Source: Aquimarina pacifica (GTDB lineage: Bacteria; Bacteroidota; Bacteroidia; Flavobacteriales; Flavobacteriaceae). From it: DNA of 64,000 nt. The DNA lies in the NCBI RefSeq assembly GCF_000520955.1, contig NZ_JACC01000013.1, positions 1 to 64,000 of the forward strand, written 5' to 3'. Below, in pieces: positions 53,216 to 61,520 of the stretch (its first letter is position 1; the number at the start of each line of letters is the position of its first letter). Both the position numbers and the translations under genes were made by a program. The notes under the pieces were generated by a model that worked only from the letters and a program-made list of their open reading frames with translations, made no database searches and was not told where the DNA came from.

Positions 53216-54484
53216 TTATGGTCTGATATTAATAATCATTTCTTTTTTGTATTGATAATCTCTGGTTCCGGGACTCCAATCATTCCAATTATAAAATCCA
53301 TTTTCTGAACCATCCCAACCCCAATTCATATGCAAATAGTAATAAGTAGAGGTACTATATAAGTTTCCGTAATCATCATAATTACATCTTTTATATTTTC
53401 TAAATCCATCACTAACCCAAGCATGTCCATTACTATAACTTGATGAACACCACCACAAAAAGCAATCCTCATCTTTGGTTCTATATCCACTTAAAATCAC
53501 AGGTCGTCTCCAACGAATTTGCTGGATAACATCATCACGATCAAATCCGGTATAACTTACACTTTGATATCCAAAGTTAGCCATAAGTGCAACAGCTGCA
53601 TTATTCATATTCGCTCCCGAAGTGGTACACGTATATTCCATAGAAACAGCATTTCCAATATCCCTCATTAAGATAGCCGTTGCATTAGAACCCGAGTTAT
53701 CAGGCATCGCGTCCCAATTATAATTAGCGGGAGATTCATGAAATCTCATAACTTGGGCCATTGCTGTAGCAACACATCCTGTTGGTGCCGTACCAGTAGT
53801 ACAATTTTCAAACTGAACTAAGTCATTATACAATCCGCCTTGCCCCCATTCTGTAGTCATTAAAGGACCTACGGTTTCTGATGAATTTTGACATGATGGA
53901 TTAGGATCTTCACATTCTGCAATTCTAGTAACGGCAAGTGTAGCTTGCAATTCACAAATATTCCAAGCCTGAGCAACAGAAACTGTTTGCTCTTCATCTA
54001 ATATTCTGACATCATGCACCATATCTGTGGTTTGAGATAACCAGTGTATAAGTCCACTAGGCATATCATCAGAATTAAAGGGGAATTTCTCATTATACGA
54101 GAAAGCTCGGATCGGTTCTAACCGATTATCCGCAGAAATCATAATATATCCCCCATCTTGATAATTAACAATATAAAAAGAGGGATCACCGTTTTCATCT
54201 GGTACTTCTAGAACAGCCTCAATATCCTTAAAAGTGCTAGGAACTTCAGATGATTTTACATGAGAAATTTCAATATCATTTATTACAGGATACTCAAGAA
54301 CTGTTGCTAATGATTTTACTTCGGCCAAACCTACAAAATTTTTTGATTTTTGTACTTCTGAAGTTTCTAAAGCTACTACGACTTCTTCACTATTAATGAT
54401 TTCTTCTTTTTGACAAGAATAGAACATAAAAACAGATGATAAAACAATTAAAAATAATCTTTTTTTTCTTTGTGATCTTTTCAT
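53216..54484 (-). CDS. C10-family cysteine peptidase (streptopain type), lipoprotein
   Basis: A 422-residue protease. Lipobox FYSC gives Cys24. A Spi-type propeptide (about 45-160, with YIMISADNRLEPIRAFSY) precedes the mature C10 domain. Catalytic Cys237 lies in TGCVATAMAQVMRFHE and His354 in NGHAWVSDGF; HMNWGWDGSENGFYN supplies the Trp-rich C10 ending. It hydrolyses proteins outside the cell or at the surface. Two perfect inverted repeats upstream (54636, 54720) may regulate it. Confidence 0.9.
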   Translation of the reverse strand: MKRSQRKKRLFLIVLSSVFMFYSCQKEEIINSEEVVVALETSEVQKSKNFVGLAEVKSLATVLEYPVINDIEISHVKSSEVPSTFKDIEAVLEVPDENGDPSFYIVNYQDGGYIMISADNRLEPIRAFSYNEKFPFNSDDMPSGLIHWLSQTTDMVHDVRILDEEQTVSVAQAWNICELQATLAVTRIAECEDPNPSCQNSSETVGPLMTTEWGQGGLYNDLVQFENCTTGTAPTGCVATAMAQVMRFHESPANYNWDAMPDNSGSNATAILMRDIGNAVSMEYTCTTSGANMNNAAVALMANFGYQSVSYTGFDRDDVIQQIRWRRPVILSGYRTKDEDCFLWWCSSSYSNGHAWVSDGFRKYKRCNYDDYGNLYSTSTYYYLHMNWGWDGSENGFYNWNDWSPGTRDYQYKKEMIINIRP

Positions 54485-54635
54485 TTAGTTAGATTTTAGA
54501 TTTTAATAAAAACTTTAACAAAAATTACCCTAAAGTTGTGCATTCTTATTGTTTGGTTATTAAGGCAAATTCTTGATATTTAATGATGTGTATGAGTTTC
54601 TAAAAATGCACTACACAAGCTATAATCAATATTAT

Positions 54636-54657
54636 ATTACGTGAGTATTCACGTAAT
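54636..54657. repeat. inverted repeat A upstream of the C10 protease
   Basis: ATTACGTGA and TCACGTAAT flank GTAT, perfectly complementary. A related repeat lies 84 bp away (54720-54739); both share GTATTCAC or TATTCAC centres. They look like paired sites for a dimeric regulator. The 4-nt spacing argues against a classical CRP site (6 nt). Confidence 0.55.
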
Positions 54658-54719
54658 CGCAAAATGATGTGGGGAAAAAAGGCATTGCATTTAGGGGTAC
54701 TATTAACACAATGAAAAGT

Positions 54720-54739
54720 ATAATGTGTATTCACATTAT
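54720..54739. repeat. inverted repeat B upstream of the C10 protease
   Basis: ATAATGTG and CACATTAT flank TATT, perfectly complementary over 8 bp each. It is similar to repeat A in layout (GTG...TATTCAC) with the same 4-nt centre. Confidence 0.55.
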
Positions 54740-54986
54740 TGTTATAGATAAATCATTTAGGTATTATACTAAATCTGACTAGCTATTTTTTCTATACCTT
54801 CTATACTTATGACGCAATTTTTATTTTTAATAACACGTTTTAAGAGTTTTTTTTAAAAAAAACTTAGTTTATGTTCTTTTGAAGTAGTGTACTGTGGTCA
54901 TATTATTCATCGTTATAGAAACTCAAACAAGTCTAAGTAAATACAGATGCTAAGTAGCCATAAACGTTGTAAAACTCGAAAAATAA

Positions 54987-55016
54987 ACCCCTTTAAAAAA
55001 TTAATTTTAAAGGGGT
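54987..55016 (-). terminator. terminator after the folE2 / small-protein pair
   Basis: A perfect 12-bp stem ACCCCTTTAAAA/TTTTAAAGGGGT with a 6-nt loop is followed on the minus strand by a TTTATTTTT run. Confidence 0.7.
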
Positions 55017-55131
55017 ACATTAATGTTAAACGAGTTAGGTTTTGTAGATAATAATCTCCTAATCCGTAAATTTTGGTTGAACTATATAAGGTCTTAAAAC
55101 TAGTTTACTTTTTTTCAATAGACATACTAAA

Positions 55132-55302
55132 CTACGTGTTACTCAATGCATCTATCTCTTCGAGAACCTTTTGAGCCTCTGCATATTTAGCATCACTTTC
55201 TGATCTATTTACAGTTGACAACTCATGCCATTGACTCATCAATTTTTCATATTTTTTCTGTAATACTTCTGTCCTACTTTTTTTCTTAAATAATCCGAGC
55301 AT
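55132..55302 (-). CDS. Lacal_2735-type small protein (56 aa)
   Basis: A 56-residue helical protein, MLGLFKKKSRTEVLQKKYEK then LMSQWHELSTVNRSESDAKY and AEAQKVLEEIDALSNT. It matches the short flavobacterial family with MxGLFKKKS and LSxxNRxxSDxKYxEAQ. The basic N-terminus and heptads suggest a coiled-coil or membrane-surface role. It lies 27 nt after the second folE, so it is probably cotranscribed. Too short for usual ORF cutoffs. Confidence 0.78.
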   Translation of the reverse strand: MLGLFKKKSRTEVLQKKYEKLMSQWHELSTVNRSESDAKYAEAQKVLEEIDALSNT

Positions 55303-55329
55303 ATGTCCTTATTTTTATTTATTAAAAAC

Positions 55330-56028
55330 CTAATTATTAAGATAGTTTTGCAACTCTACTATTTTATTAGGTCTATTAAATGCTCCCCCGTAATAACAAG
55401 TAACTGTAGAAGAAGTATCATCCTTAACTCCTCTTGAAGAAACACATAAATGTTTGGCATCAATAATAACGGCAACATCTTCTGTTTGCAACACTTTTTT
55501 TAACTCTACAGCTATTTGATTTGTTAACCTTTCTTGTACTTGAGGCCGCTTCGCAAAATACTGCACTATTCTATTAAGTTTAGATAAACCAATTACCTTA
55601 CCAGAGGAAATATAAGCTACATGTGCTTTACCAATAATAGGTACAAAGTGATGTTCGCAATTAGAATAAAAGGTGATATCCTTTTCTACCAACATTTGTT
55701 GGTATTTATACTTATTATCAAACAAAGCTACTTTTGGTTTATTTTTTGGATCTAACCCAGAAAAAATCTCATCTATATACATTTTAGCAACTCTATTCGG
55801 AGTTCCTTTGAGAGAATCATCAGATAAATCTAAACCCATAACATCCATGATTTCTGCAAATAAATGAGCTATCCGCTCTTTTTTCTCTATATCAGAAATG
55901 TCAAAAGCATCTTTTTTCATAGGGGTTTCGAGTCCGGTACTGATATGATCATCACCAATCTCATCTACAGAAAAACCATCTAATTTGTAACCATTGGGTC
56001 GTAACAAAGTTTCAGTCTTTAGTTTCAT
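55330..56028 (-). CDS. folE: GTP cyclohydrolase I (copy 2)
   Basis: A 232-residue FolE paralogue. Zinc ligands Cys124 and His127 (SNCEHH) and Cys195 (KHLCVSSRG) are all present, as are KGTPNRVAKM and GLSKLNRIVQYFAKRPQVQER. It should make dihydroneopterin triphosphate like copy 1 at 6910 but has diverged, mainly at the termini. The N-terminal part (GDDHISTGLETPMKKDAFDI) aligns with copy 1 (GDNHVATSATNPLREDAFKL). It may serve a different pterin route or a low-zinc state. Confidence 0.93.
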   Translation of the reverse strand: MKLKTETLLRPNGYKLDGFSVDEIGDDHISTGLETPMKKDAFDISDIEKKERIAHLFAEIMDVMGLDLSDDSLKGTPNRVAKMYIDEIFSGLDPKNKPKVALFDNKYKYQQMLVEKDITFYSNCEHHFVPIIGKAHVAYISSGKVIGLSKLNRIVQYFAKRPQVQERLTNQIAVELKKVLQTEDVAVIIDAKHLCVSSRGVKDDTSSTVTCYYGGAFNRPNKIVELQNYLNN

Positions 56029-56527
56029 TAATTTTCTTTTTTTAAGAGGTGAGGTTGCTATTTTTTGTCAATGACAAACAAAATTATATGAGCTTTTAGG
56101 ATCAATTTTATTCATTAATAAGCCCATTTGTTGGTCCTAACAGTTCAAATCTACAAAAATGTTTAACTTTTAACCATATCAGTTAAACAAAAATTAACAT
56201 AGTACTATAAGCTTTTCTTATAAAGTATTTGAACATTTTGAATATCAGAAAAGTCTGTGGTTTGAAATCTTAAACAAAAAAACTTGATCTACATGTAAAT
56301 AACCTTCATCAATATTAAAATATCCCACTTATAATCCAAAATGTACACACTTATACTATTCAACTCGTTTTATAAAGTTTCATTCCTCAAAAGCACCAGA
56401 TATTAATCGAATATCATCGTTTATTACTTTGTACTTATTACCTCTAAAATCTTATAGGTAACTTTCTAAAAAAAGAAAAACAAGGTATACTGTACTCTCT
56501 GCACAGAAATAATAAGAATCACAGATC
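56029..56527. other. intergenic region at the start of the island
   Basis: A 499-base noncoding stretch. It is the left limit of the run of unknown genes and contains the LytTR-type repeat promoter at 56397-56466. No tRNA or clear attachment site was seen, so the exact island boundary is not fixed. Confidence 0.45.
56397..56466 (+). promoter_or_regulatory. 21-bp-period direct-repeat promoter, site a
   Basis: CAGATATTA (56397-56405) and CGTTTATTA (56418-56426) are 12 nt apart, then 32 nt, then the -7-like TAACTTTC (56459-56466). The layout equals the sites before the genes at 57769, 58247 and 61521. The second repeat fits 8 of 9 positions of the LytTR consensus in the register ATCGTTTAT. Confidence 0.55.
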
Positions 56528-56986
56528 ATGAAAAAAACACTTATTAAAATAGCAAAAAACCTGGGAATACAAATTGCACCATCTCGTATAAAAACGGATT
56601 CAATTCAAAAAAAAGATGTTGTTAAACCCAAAACTAAAGAAGCAATATCAACAAATAAGAAGGAGAATTCTAATTTCAAAAAAAAGAGAGCACACCTGAA
56701 ATTACGGTCTACACTTCTTAACCTAATTCAAACTATCAAAAGTATAAACATAATCAACAAAAAAAACATCAAAAAAACCAACCCTATTGAGAAAAAAATA
56801 GCATTTGATAAAAAGTACTTAGATCGATTAGCAAAGCTTAACCAAGAATTACCCTTTCTAAAACAAAGGACTGTTCTTAAAGGGAAAACGGTAAGAGAGC
56901 AGGCTATTATAAAGAAAACCCGTAAAAAAGTTCAAAAACACACTAAGAATTCTCGAACTATGAATGATCCTCGCCTATTTCCTTAA
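56528..56986 (+). CDS. Lys-rich protein of unknown function (island, repeat-controlled)
   Basis: A 152-residue very basic protein without a signal peptide. It begins MKKTLIKIAKNLGIQIAPSR, has a Lys/Asn-rich middle and a Lys/Arg-rich end (KKTRKKVQKHTKNSRT) closing NDPRLFP. Charge suggests binding to nucleic acid or acidic partners. No domain is recognised. Its promoter carries the 21-bp-period repeats, which groups it with three other genes in this region. Confidence 0.65.
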   Translation: MKKTLIKIAKNLGIQIAPSRIKTDSIQKKDVVKPKTKEAISTNKKENSNFKKKRAHLKLRSTLLNLIQTIKSINIINKKNIKKTNPIEKKIAFDKKYLDRLAKLNQELPFLKQRTVLKGKTVREQAIIKKTRKKVQKHTKNSRTMNDPRLFP

Positions 56987-57111
56987 TCAAATGATTACTC
57001 AGAATGCAGCGGATTCAGATCATATAAAGAAAAAGCAACTACAAAAATAAATATGCTTAGTAAAGTACATAAATTATCTCTCTAACTAAATGACACTAAT
57101 AATCTAAGTAA

Positions 57112-57150
57112 AACAAAAAAATATGGAGTAAATAACTCTCTCCATATTTT
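57112..57150 (-). terminator. terminator after the 186-aa island gene
   Basis: A perfect 11-bp stem AAAATATGGAG/CTCCATATTTT with an 11-nt loop and, on the minus strand, a T tract. It lies 59 nt past the stop at 57209. Confidence 0.8.
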
Positions 57151-57208
57151 CGGTTTACTTAGATACAATAAATCATGTAAATAGTGGCTGTTAGCCTCTA
57201 CGATTTTA

Positions 57209-57769
57209 CTACATTCCTCGATTTTGATTGTTCCTATTTCTATGCGGTCTATTAGCATTGCCTTGAGCGTTTCCTTGATTATTCGCTTGAGCATTTCCTT
57301 GGCCAGGAAGCTGAGGTAAAGGCCGTCCTTGAGCATTTGGATTTCTCTGAGCATTTACGGGCATTGGCGGTGGAACTGGTGCTATCTGACCTATTTGCGG
57401 TGCTAGATTTGTTAGCATTCGTGCTATAGCTATTTCTCGTATTGAATCTAAAAAAAGTACATGATCTGATTCCCTACCTTCTGTCACTTCTCTCTGGGCA
57501 GTCTCTAATGCTATTATTCTGTTATTTACCCTATTTTCTATATTATTTAGTGATCGCAAAAGTGCAGCGGTATTCGGTACCGGAAGATTCTGTGCTTGCA
57601 GTCCTGCTACTCTATTTTGTATCTCTGTTATTACTCCTGTTACTATTTGTAATTGTGAATTTGCAGCTTGTAATCTTTCCTCATAAGGTAAGGGCTGATA
57701 TGTCTCTATTCGATTTGAGATAACATTATCTGGGTTGCCAAATTCATCGTTTTTCTTTTTTTTTGCCAT
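57209..57769 (-). CDS. coiled-coil protein with Pro/Asn/Gln/Gly-rich tail (island, repeat-controlled)
   Basis: A 186-residue protein without a signal peptide. Residues 1-10 are basic (MAKKKKNDEFG). About 30-115 are helical (LQAANSQLQIVTGVITEIQN, RVAGLQAQNLPVPN, NNIENRVNNRIIALETAQRE). The tail from 127 is Pro-rich, then a GQGNAQANNQGNAQGNAN repeat and a basic end (RPHRNRNNQNRGM). It is less basic than its neighbours. No known family. Its promoter carries the direct repeats. Confidence 0.68.
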   Translation of the reverse strand: MAKKKKNDEFGNPDNVISNRIETYQPLPYEERLQAANSQLQIVTGVITEIQNRVAGLQAQNLPVPNTAALLRSLNNIENRVNNRIIALETAQREVTEGRESDHVLFLDSIREIAIARMLTNLAPQIGQIAPVPPPMPVNAQRNPNAQGRPLPQLPGQGNAQANNQGNAQGNANRPHRNRNNQNRGM

Positions 57770-57904
57770 AATTTCTAAGATTTATAATTATTGATTACTA
57801 CTCTTTAATTATTACCTGTTAAGCGCCCAGACATTTTTGTAAAAACATTTTGATTTATAAGCACTTACTATACATTCGGATACTATCAGTAATAAATTAT
57901 ACGC

Positions 57905-57973
57905 CTAAATTATCATGAAATAACAGAGTCTTCTAATACGAAGTAATAAGTGGGTGTATTTGTGTAATAAGTG
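57905..57973 (-). promoter_or_regulatory. 21-bp-period direct-repeat promoter, site b
   Basis: On the minus strand two identical CACTTATTA copies (57965-57973 and 57944-57952) are 12 nt apart, then 31 nt, then TAATTTAG (57905-57912), one base from TAnnTTTG. It serves the gene starting at 57769, with a leader of over 100 nt. This is the cleanest pair of the four. Confidence 0.65.
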
Positions 57974-58121
57974 GTTTACTTTACTACCTTTTAACGGTTT
58001 ATGAAGAATGTGTTATGGTTCTTAATTTGGTTATGTATACTGAACCACATTCTATTTTGCAGAAAACTTGATTTACTTTCCTTATTGATAACTATAACTT
58101 GCTATATATACCTAGTTTTAC

Positions 58122-58190
58122 CACTTATTACTTCAAACTCATCACTTATTGATTTATAGCTGTAAAAAAAGCCGATATATTTTACTTTTG
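58122..58190 (+). promoter_or_regulatory. 21-bp-period direct-repeat promoter, site c
   Basis: CACTTATTA (58122-58130) and CACTTATTG (58143-58151), 12 nt apart, then 31 nt, then a perfect -7 box TACTTTTG (58183-58190). The gene at 58247 starts 57 nt later. The spacer CTTCAAACTCAT is nearly identical to that of site d. Confidence 0.65.
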
Positions 58191-58246
58191 AATGAAATTA
58201 CTGGTAACAAACAAAAATGTTTTTTGCCCCTAAAACTTAAAATCAA

Positions 58247-58834
58247 ATGAAAAAAGGTACTGAAATTGAACAAATTAGTTTAGAAAATGAGTTGAGATTA
58301 AAATTAAAGAATGGCAAAAAAGCGCGTATAGTCTTGATGGATTCTATTAGTTATAGGGAGTTTGAGGCAAACATTGCTAAGCGTTATCCAAAAAAAAATG
58401 GAGTTGAACGTGTGCAATTAAAAGATGGCTCTTATGCACATATCATTTATCCAGAATCACCTCTTTACAAGGAAATTAAAAAGATGATAGCGGATCATAA
58501 AAAAGGGAAAACTGTAAATACTATTTCCAAAGGTTTAGAAAAACTATTGTCAGCAACACCCCAAAAAACGAATGATAAAGAGAAAGACCTTTCAAGATTT
58601 AAGGATGTACAAATTAAGAGGAAAAAGAAAACGTATCAACAAGAAGGTAAAAGTACATCAATACATCAGACAAGATCTAAAATGCCATCTTTTGCAAATT
58701 TTAGCGGAAATGATCCTGGGGATACCGTATCAAAACCTATTCAAAGAAAGTCTAATAATAAAGAAAGAACTTCGCAACATGAGAAATCTTCTTACTCTAA
58801 AAAAAGTGGTAGATCTAGAAGTCCTTTATTCTAA
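58247..58834 (+). CDS. basic protein of unknown function (island, repeat-controlled)
   Basis: A 195-residue protein with no signal peptide. An alpha/beta N-terminal half (about 1-95: ENELRLKLKNGKKARIVLMD, EFEANIAKRYPKKNG, LKDGSYAHIIYPESP) looks folded, and a long basic Ser/Lys/Arg-rich tail (KDVQIKRKKKTYQQEGK, KSGRSRSPLF) follows. No family is recognised. Its promoter is site c of the repeat set. Confidence 0.65.
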   Translation: MKKGTEIEQISLENELRLKLKNGKKARIVLMDSISYREFEANIAKRYPKKNGVERVQLKDGSYAHIIYPESPLYKEIKKMIADHKKGKTVNTISKGLEKLLSATPQKTNDKEKDLSRFKDVQIKRKKKTYQQEGKSTSIHQTRSKMPSFANFSGNDPGDTVSKPIQRKSNNKERTSQHEKSSYSKKSGRSRSPLF

Positions 58835-58849
58835 AAATATCTAAACATG

Positions 58850-58879
58850 ATATAAACCTCTTACGAATTTATATAAACC
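58850..58879. repeat. second type of 21-bp-period direct repeat
   Basis: ATATAAACC occurs at 58850-58858 and 58871-58879, exactly 21 bp apart. On the minus strand they read GGTTTATAT, near the GnTTATTA form of the main repeats. A -7 box TAACTTTG for the next gene lies at 58973-58980, too far for the layout of sites a-d. Confidence 0.4.
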
Positions 58880-59026
58880 TAATTTAGCATCTTGTTATAT
58901 TTACAAGTAACTAAAAAAACAAAAAGTAGAGGTAAGTGTCTTAGCTAATTTTAATTCATAATTGGTATCAGATAACTTTGTAAGAAACCAAAATTTAGTT
59001 CGATAGTAACCAAAATTAATAATGAA

Positions 59027-59515
59027 ATGGCAAAAAAAAATATAAACGAAGCACTCGAAAAAAGACTTCAAAAGTTCTCTAATGAACTGCAAGAAATATG
59101 TGATCAAACCAACAATCAGGCTATTGAACGATTGAATGACCATATGAAGCATATTGTAGAGACAACACAAAAAGATGTAAAACAAGTCTTAAAAGATAAC
59201 CCCAAAATATCTCAAAATGAGTTAATAGAACTAATATCAGACAAGAGCAATGACACTACATTAACGTTTGACCTTGAAAATTTTAAAACACAACTTGCTA
59301 AAATTACTTTTGCGATAGAAAACAATAAAGATATTGTAAAGGGAGTTAAAAATGAAGCTCAAAATGTTTCAGGAAAAATTAGCGACAAATTTACCGAAGG
59401 ATTAGCAAGAGTTCCTAAAAAGGTATCTAAGTCATCAAAAAAAGCCAATACGAACCGTCCCGCAGCTACCAAAAACGTACAACAAAGTAAAACAAATCCT
59501 AAACCAAAAAGATAA
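59027..59515 (+). CDS. basic coiled-coil protein of unknown function (island)
   Basis: A 162-residue protein without a signal peptide. Long helices (INEALEKRLQKFSNELQEIC, NQAIERLNDHMKHIVETTQK, QLAKITFAIENNKDIVKGVK) are followed by a basic tail (KKVSKSSKKANTNRPAATK to NPKPKR). The tail is similar in kind to those of its neighbours. A -7 box TAACTTTG lies at 58973-58980. No family is recognised. Confidence 0.65.
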   Translation: MAKKNINEALEKRLQKFSNELQEICDQTNNQAIERLNDHMKHIVETTQKDVKQVLKDNPKISQNELIELISDKSNDTTLTFDLENFKTQLAKITFAIENNKDIVKGVKNEAQNVSGKISDKFTEGLARVPKKVSKSSKKANTNRPAATKNVQQSKTNPKPKR

Positions 59516-59765
59516 GTTTTTGATGGTTCAATGACGACAAAAACTTATCAATAACTTAATTAGAACTGTCTACAGGTAGTACTAGTTTAAAGCATTTTAG
59601 CGACACAAAAATATCTCAGGAAATATACCATTATAACATTCCTAATCTATCCCACACATTTTTCTCATATCCTTAACCAAAACAAAGGAAGTCAAATCAA
59701 ATCTATATTCTTACAAAACTTGTTTTTTCTTTTATCTGAAGCCTTTTTTTAACTAAAAAATATGG

Positions 59766-59773
59766 TAGTTTTG
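59766..59773 (+). promoter_or_regulatory. -7 box of the membrane LytTR regulator gene
   Basis: TAGTTTTG matches TAnnTTTG and ends 22 nt before the ATG at 59796. No 21-bp-period repeats were found upstream. Confidence 0.5.
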
Positions 59774-59795
59774 TAATTAAAGTTTTTCCTTTCTT

Positions 59796-60911
59796 ATGAG
59801 AAAAGATCATTTATACTTACTGACTTTTATTGCTATAACCGTTATTTTTTTGATTGTAGCTTCTTTTAGTGTCAAACACTTTATTATGGAAAGTTCGGAT
59901 CAGTTGATAGTTATTCAACTTGAATCTGGTAAAAGAGAGGCTGATGAGATGTCTCAAATGATAAGCACACAATTATCTGGCGGAATCAAACTGGATACTG
60001 TTAAGGTTAATATTCAATCAGCAATAGAAAAAACACATGAAATGACTTCATTCGTTTCTGTAATGGATTGGTCTGGCAAACAAATTTGTCATCCCAATAT
60101 TACCAAAGTAGGCGAAATGGTTAATTCTGATCAAAATTTACTTGATGCTCTAAAAGAAAAAGATCGAGCCAATAAATTGTACGAAATATTAGTCCGTAAG
60201 AAAAAAGAAACGAATTCTATTGAGCCATCAGAAATTGTGTATCTCTCTCCTGTCAAAGGGACAGATCTGATTGTAACCTCTAACTTCAATTTGGATAAAA
60301 TCATTACCCAAACGGGACTCCTCAAAAATAGATATTATCGTATCCTGTTTTTAATGGGTGGATTCATAATACTATGTTCTTTCTTTGCTGTACGAACCTT
60401 AGGAAGTTTGTATGAAAAACAATTAGAATTAAAAAATACTGCTTTAGAAAATGAATTATTTAGTCTATCAAAACTAAATAAAGACCTCATCGAGCATCAA
60501 CAAAAAATTATTGAGGAGAAAACAAGTGTTGACCAATCGCAAGATCAAAGTATTGAAGAAAAAGCAATACCAGAAAAGAAAAGAATACTTACCTATATCA
60601 GAAATGAGTTAGTACCTATTTCTACAAACCAAATTTCGTATATCAAGTCAGAAAATAGCATTACTTATATTTATGGTATTAATGGTAAAAAGTCAACCAC
60701 TAGTTTAAGTTTGGATGAATTGTATAATACGATTGATAAGTCCTTATTTTTTAGGGCTAACAGACAATTTATAATAAGTATTTCTTCTATTGATAAAATT
60801 GTTAAATACGGAAATAGTCAGCTTAAAATTTTAATTCAGAATAGTTCGGATGTAGAAATTATTATTAGTAAAAATAAGGCTGCTGAGTTTAGACAATGGC
60901 TAAGTATTTAG
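59796..60911 (+). CDS. membrane-bound LytTR transcription regulator with extracytoplasmic sensor
   Basis: A 371-residue one-component regulator. TM1 (about 5-27), an extracytoplasmic sensor (about 30-178, Cache-like pattern with MDWSGKQICHPNITKVGEMV and a DLIVTSNFNL strand), TM2 (181-203), a coiled coil (204-250) and a LytTR DNA-binding domain (about 268-370; TNQISYIKSENSITYIYGIN, FFRANRQFIISISSI) in order. It could sense an outside signal and bind direct repeats of the kind seen before its neighbours. No kinase partner is needed. Confidence 0.85.
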   Translation: MRKDHLYLLTFIAITVIFLIVASFSVKHFIMESSDQLIVIQLESGKREADEMSQMISTQLSGGIKLDTVKVNIQSAIEKTHEMTSFVSVMDWSGKQICHPNITKVGEMVNSDQNLLDALKEKDRANKLYEILVRKKKETNSIEPSEIVYLSPVKGTDLIVTSNFNLDKIITQTGLLKNRYYRILFLMGGFIILCSFFAVRTLGSLYEKQLELKNTALENELFSLSKLNKDLIEHQQKIIEEKTSVDQSQDQSIEEKAIPEKKRILTYIRNELVPISTNQISYIKSENSITYIYGINGKKSTTSLSLDELYNTIDKSLFFRANRQFIISISSIDKIVKYGNSQLKILIQNSSDVEIIISKNKAAEFRQWLSI

Positions 60912-61320
60912 CAATTCAGAATAAAAAAAATACTAAGCTACAACTTCATTATACGGTTTAGAAATATCATAAGCACTCATGTTAAACTAATTTCTAGACA
61001 GGTATCCTTTGTGCATTTAGAAAACACATCGATAGTCTTACATAATAGCGGGAGTTGTAATAGATTTTCTACTTAATAAAGTAGTTAAATGCTAGTATTG
61101 TCACCAAAAATATGATTAAAATTAAAAAAATAACTTCAACATCCCTTCTTGTTCTGTTTTAAGAGCTATTTGGGCATTGATACGCTATACTACGATATCT
61201 TCTCAGGTATAAATACAATTAAAAACTAAGATTCTGCATTTTATCTTATTTCATAACTATACTTTCTTTCTCATCTAGGAGAACGCATAAGAAGCTCATG
61301 CTATTTCTTTATGATAATTA
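60912..61320. other. noncoding region after the LytTR gene
   Basis: About 410 bases with no gene seen. An 18-bp segment (61056-61073) recurs at 31023-31040. The rest is AT-rich up to promoter site d. Confidence 0.45.
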
Positions 61321-61390
61321 CATTTATTACTTCAAACACACCGGTTATTACTTTATGATATGACGCCATGCATTTATAGATTTACTTTGT
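61321..61390 (+). promoter_or_regulatory. 21-bp-period direct-repeat promoter, site d
   Basis: CATTTATTA (61321-61329) and CGGTTATTA (61342-61350) are 12 nt apart, then 32 nt, then TACTTTGT (61383-61390), a near -7 box. The spacer CTTCAAACACAC is close to that of site c. The gene at 61521 starts 130 nt downstream. Confidence 0.6.
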
Positions 61391-61520
61391 ATGTATAACA
61401 AGTAGAAAAAGGTTAAAAGATGTGTGTACAAAAACCGTAAACCTCTTTGTTATCAGATGCAAACCCATTTTTTTGGTTACGTAAAAACTTTATCCATTGT
61501 AGTATTAAAAACATATCATT

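Larger units (their letters stand above)
54485..55131. other. intergenic region upstream of the protease
   Basis: A 647-base gap. It holds a minus-strand -7-like TAATTTTTG (54519-54527), two inverted repeats (54636-54657 and 54720-54739) and the folE2-side terminator (54987-55016). No gene was seen. Confidence 0.5.

Noticed and set aside
54636..54739. CRP-type sites before the protease
   Set aside because: The half sites resemble GTGA/TCAC but the centre is 4 nt, not 6, so a CRP assignment is not supported; kept only as inverted repeats.
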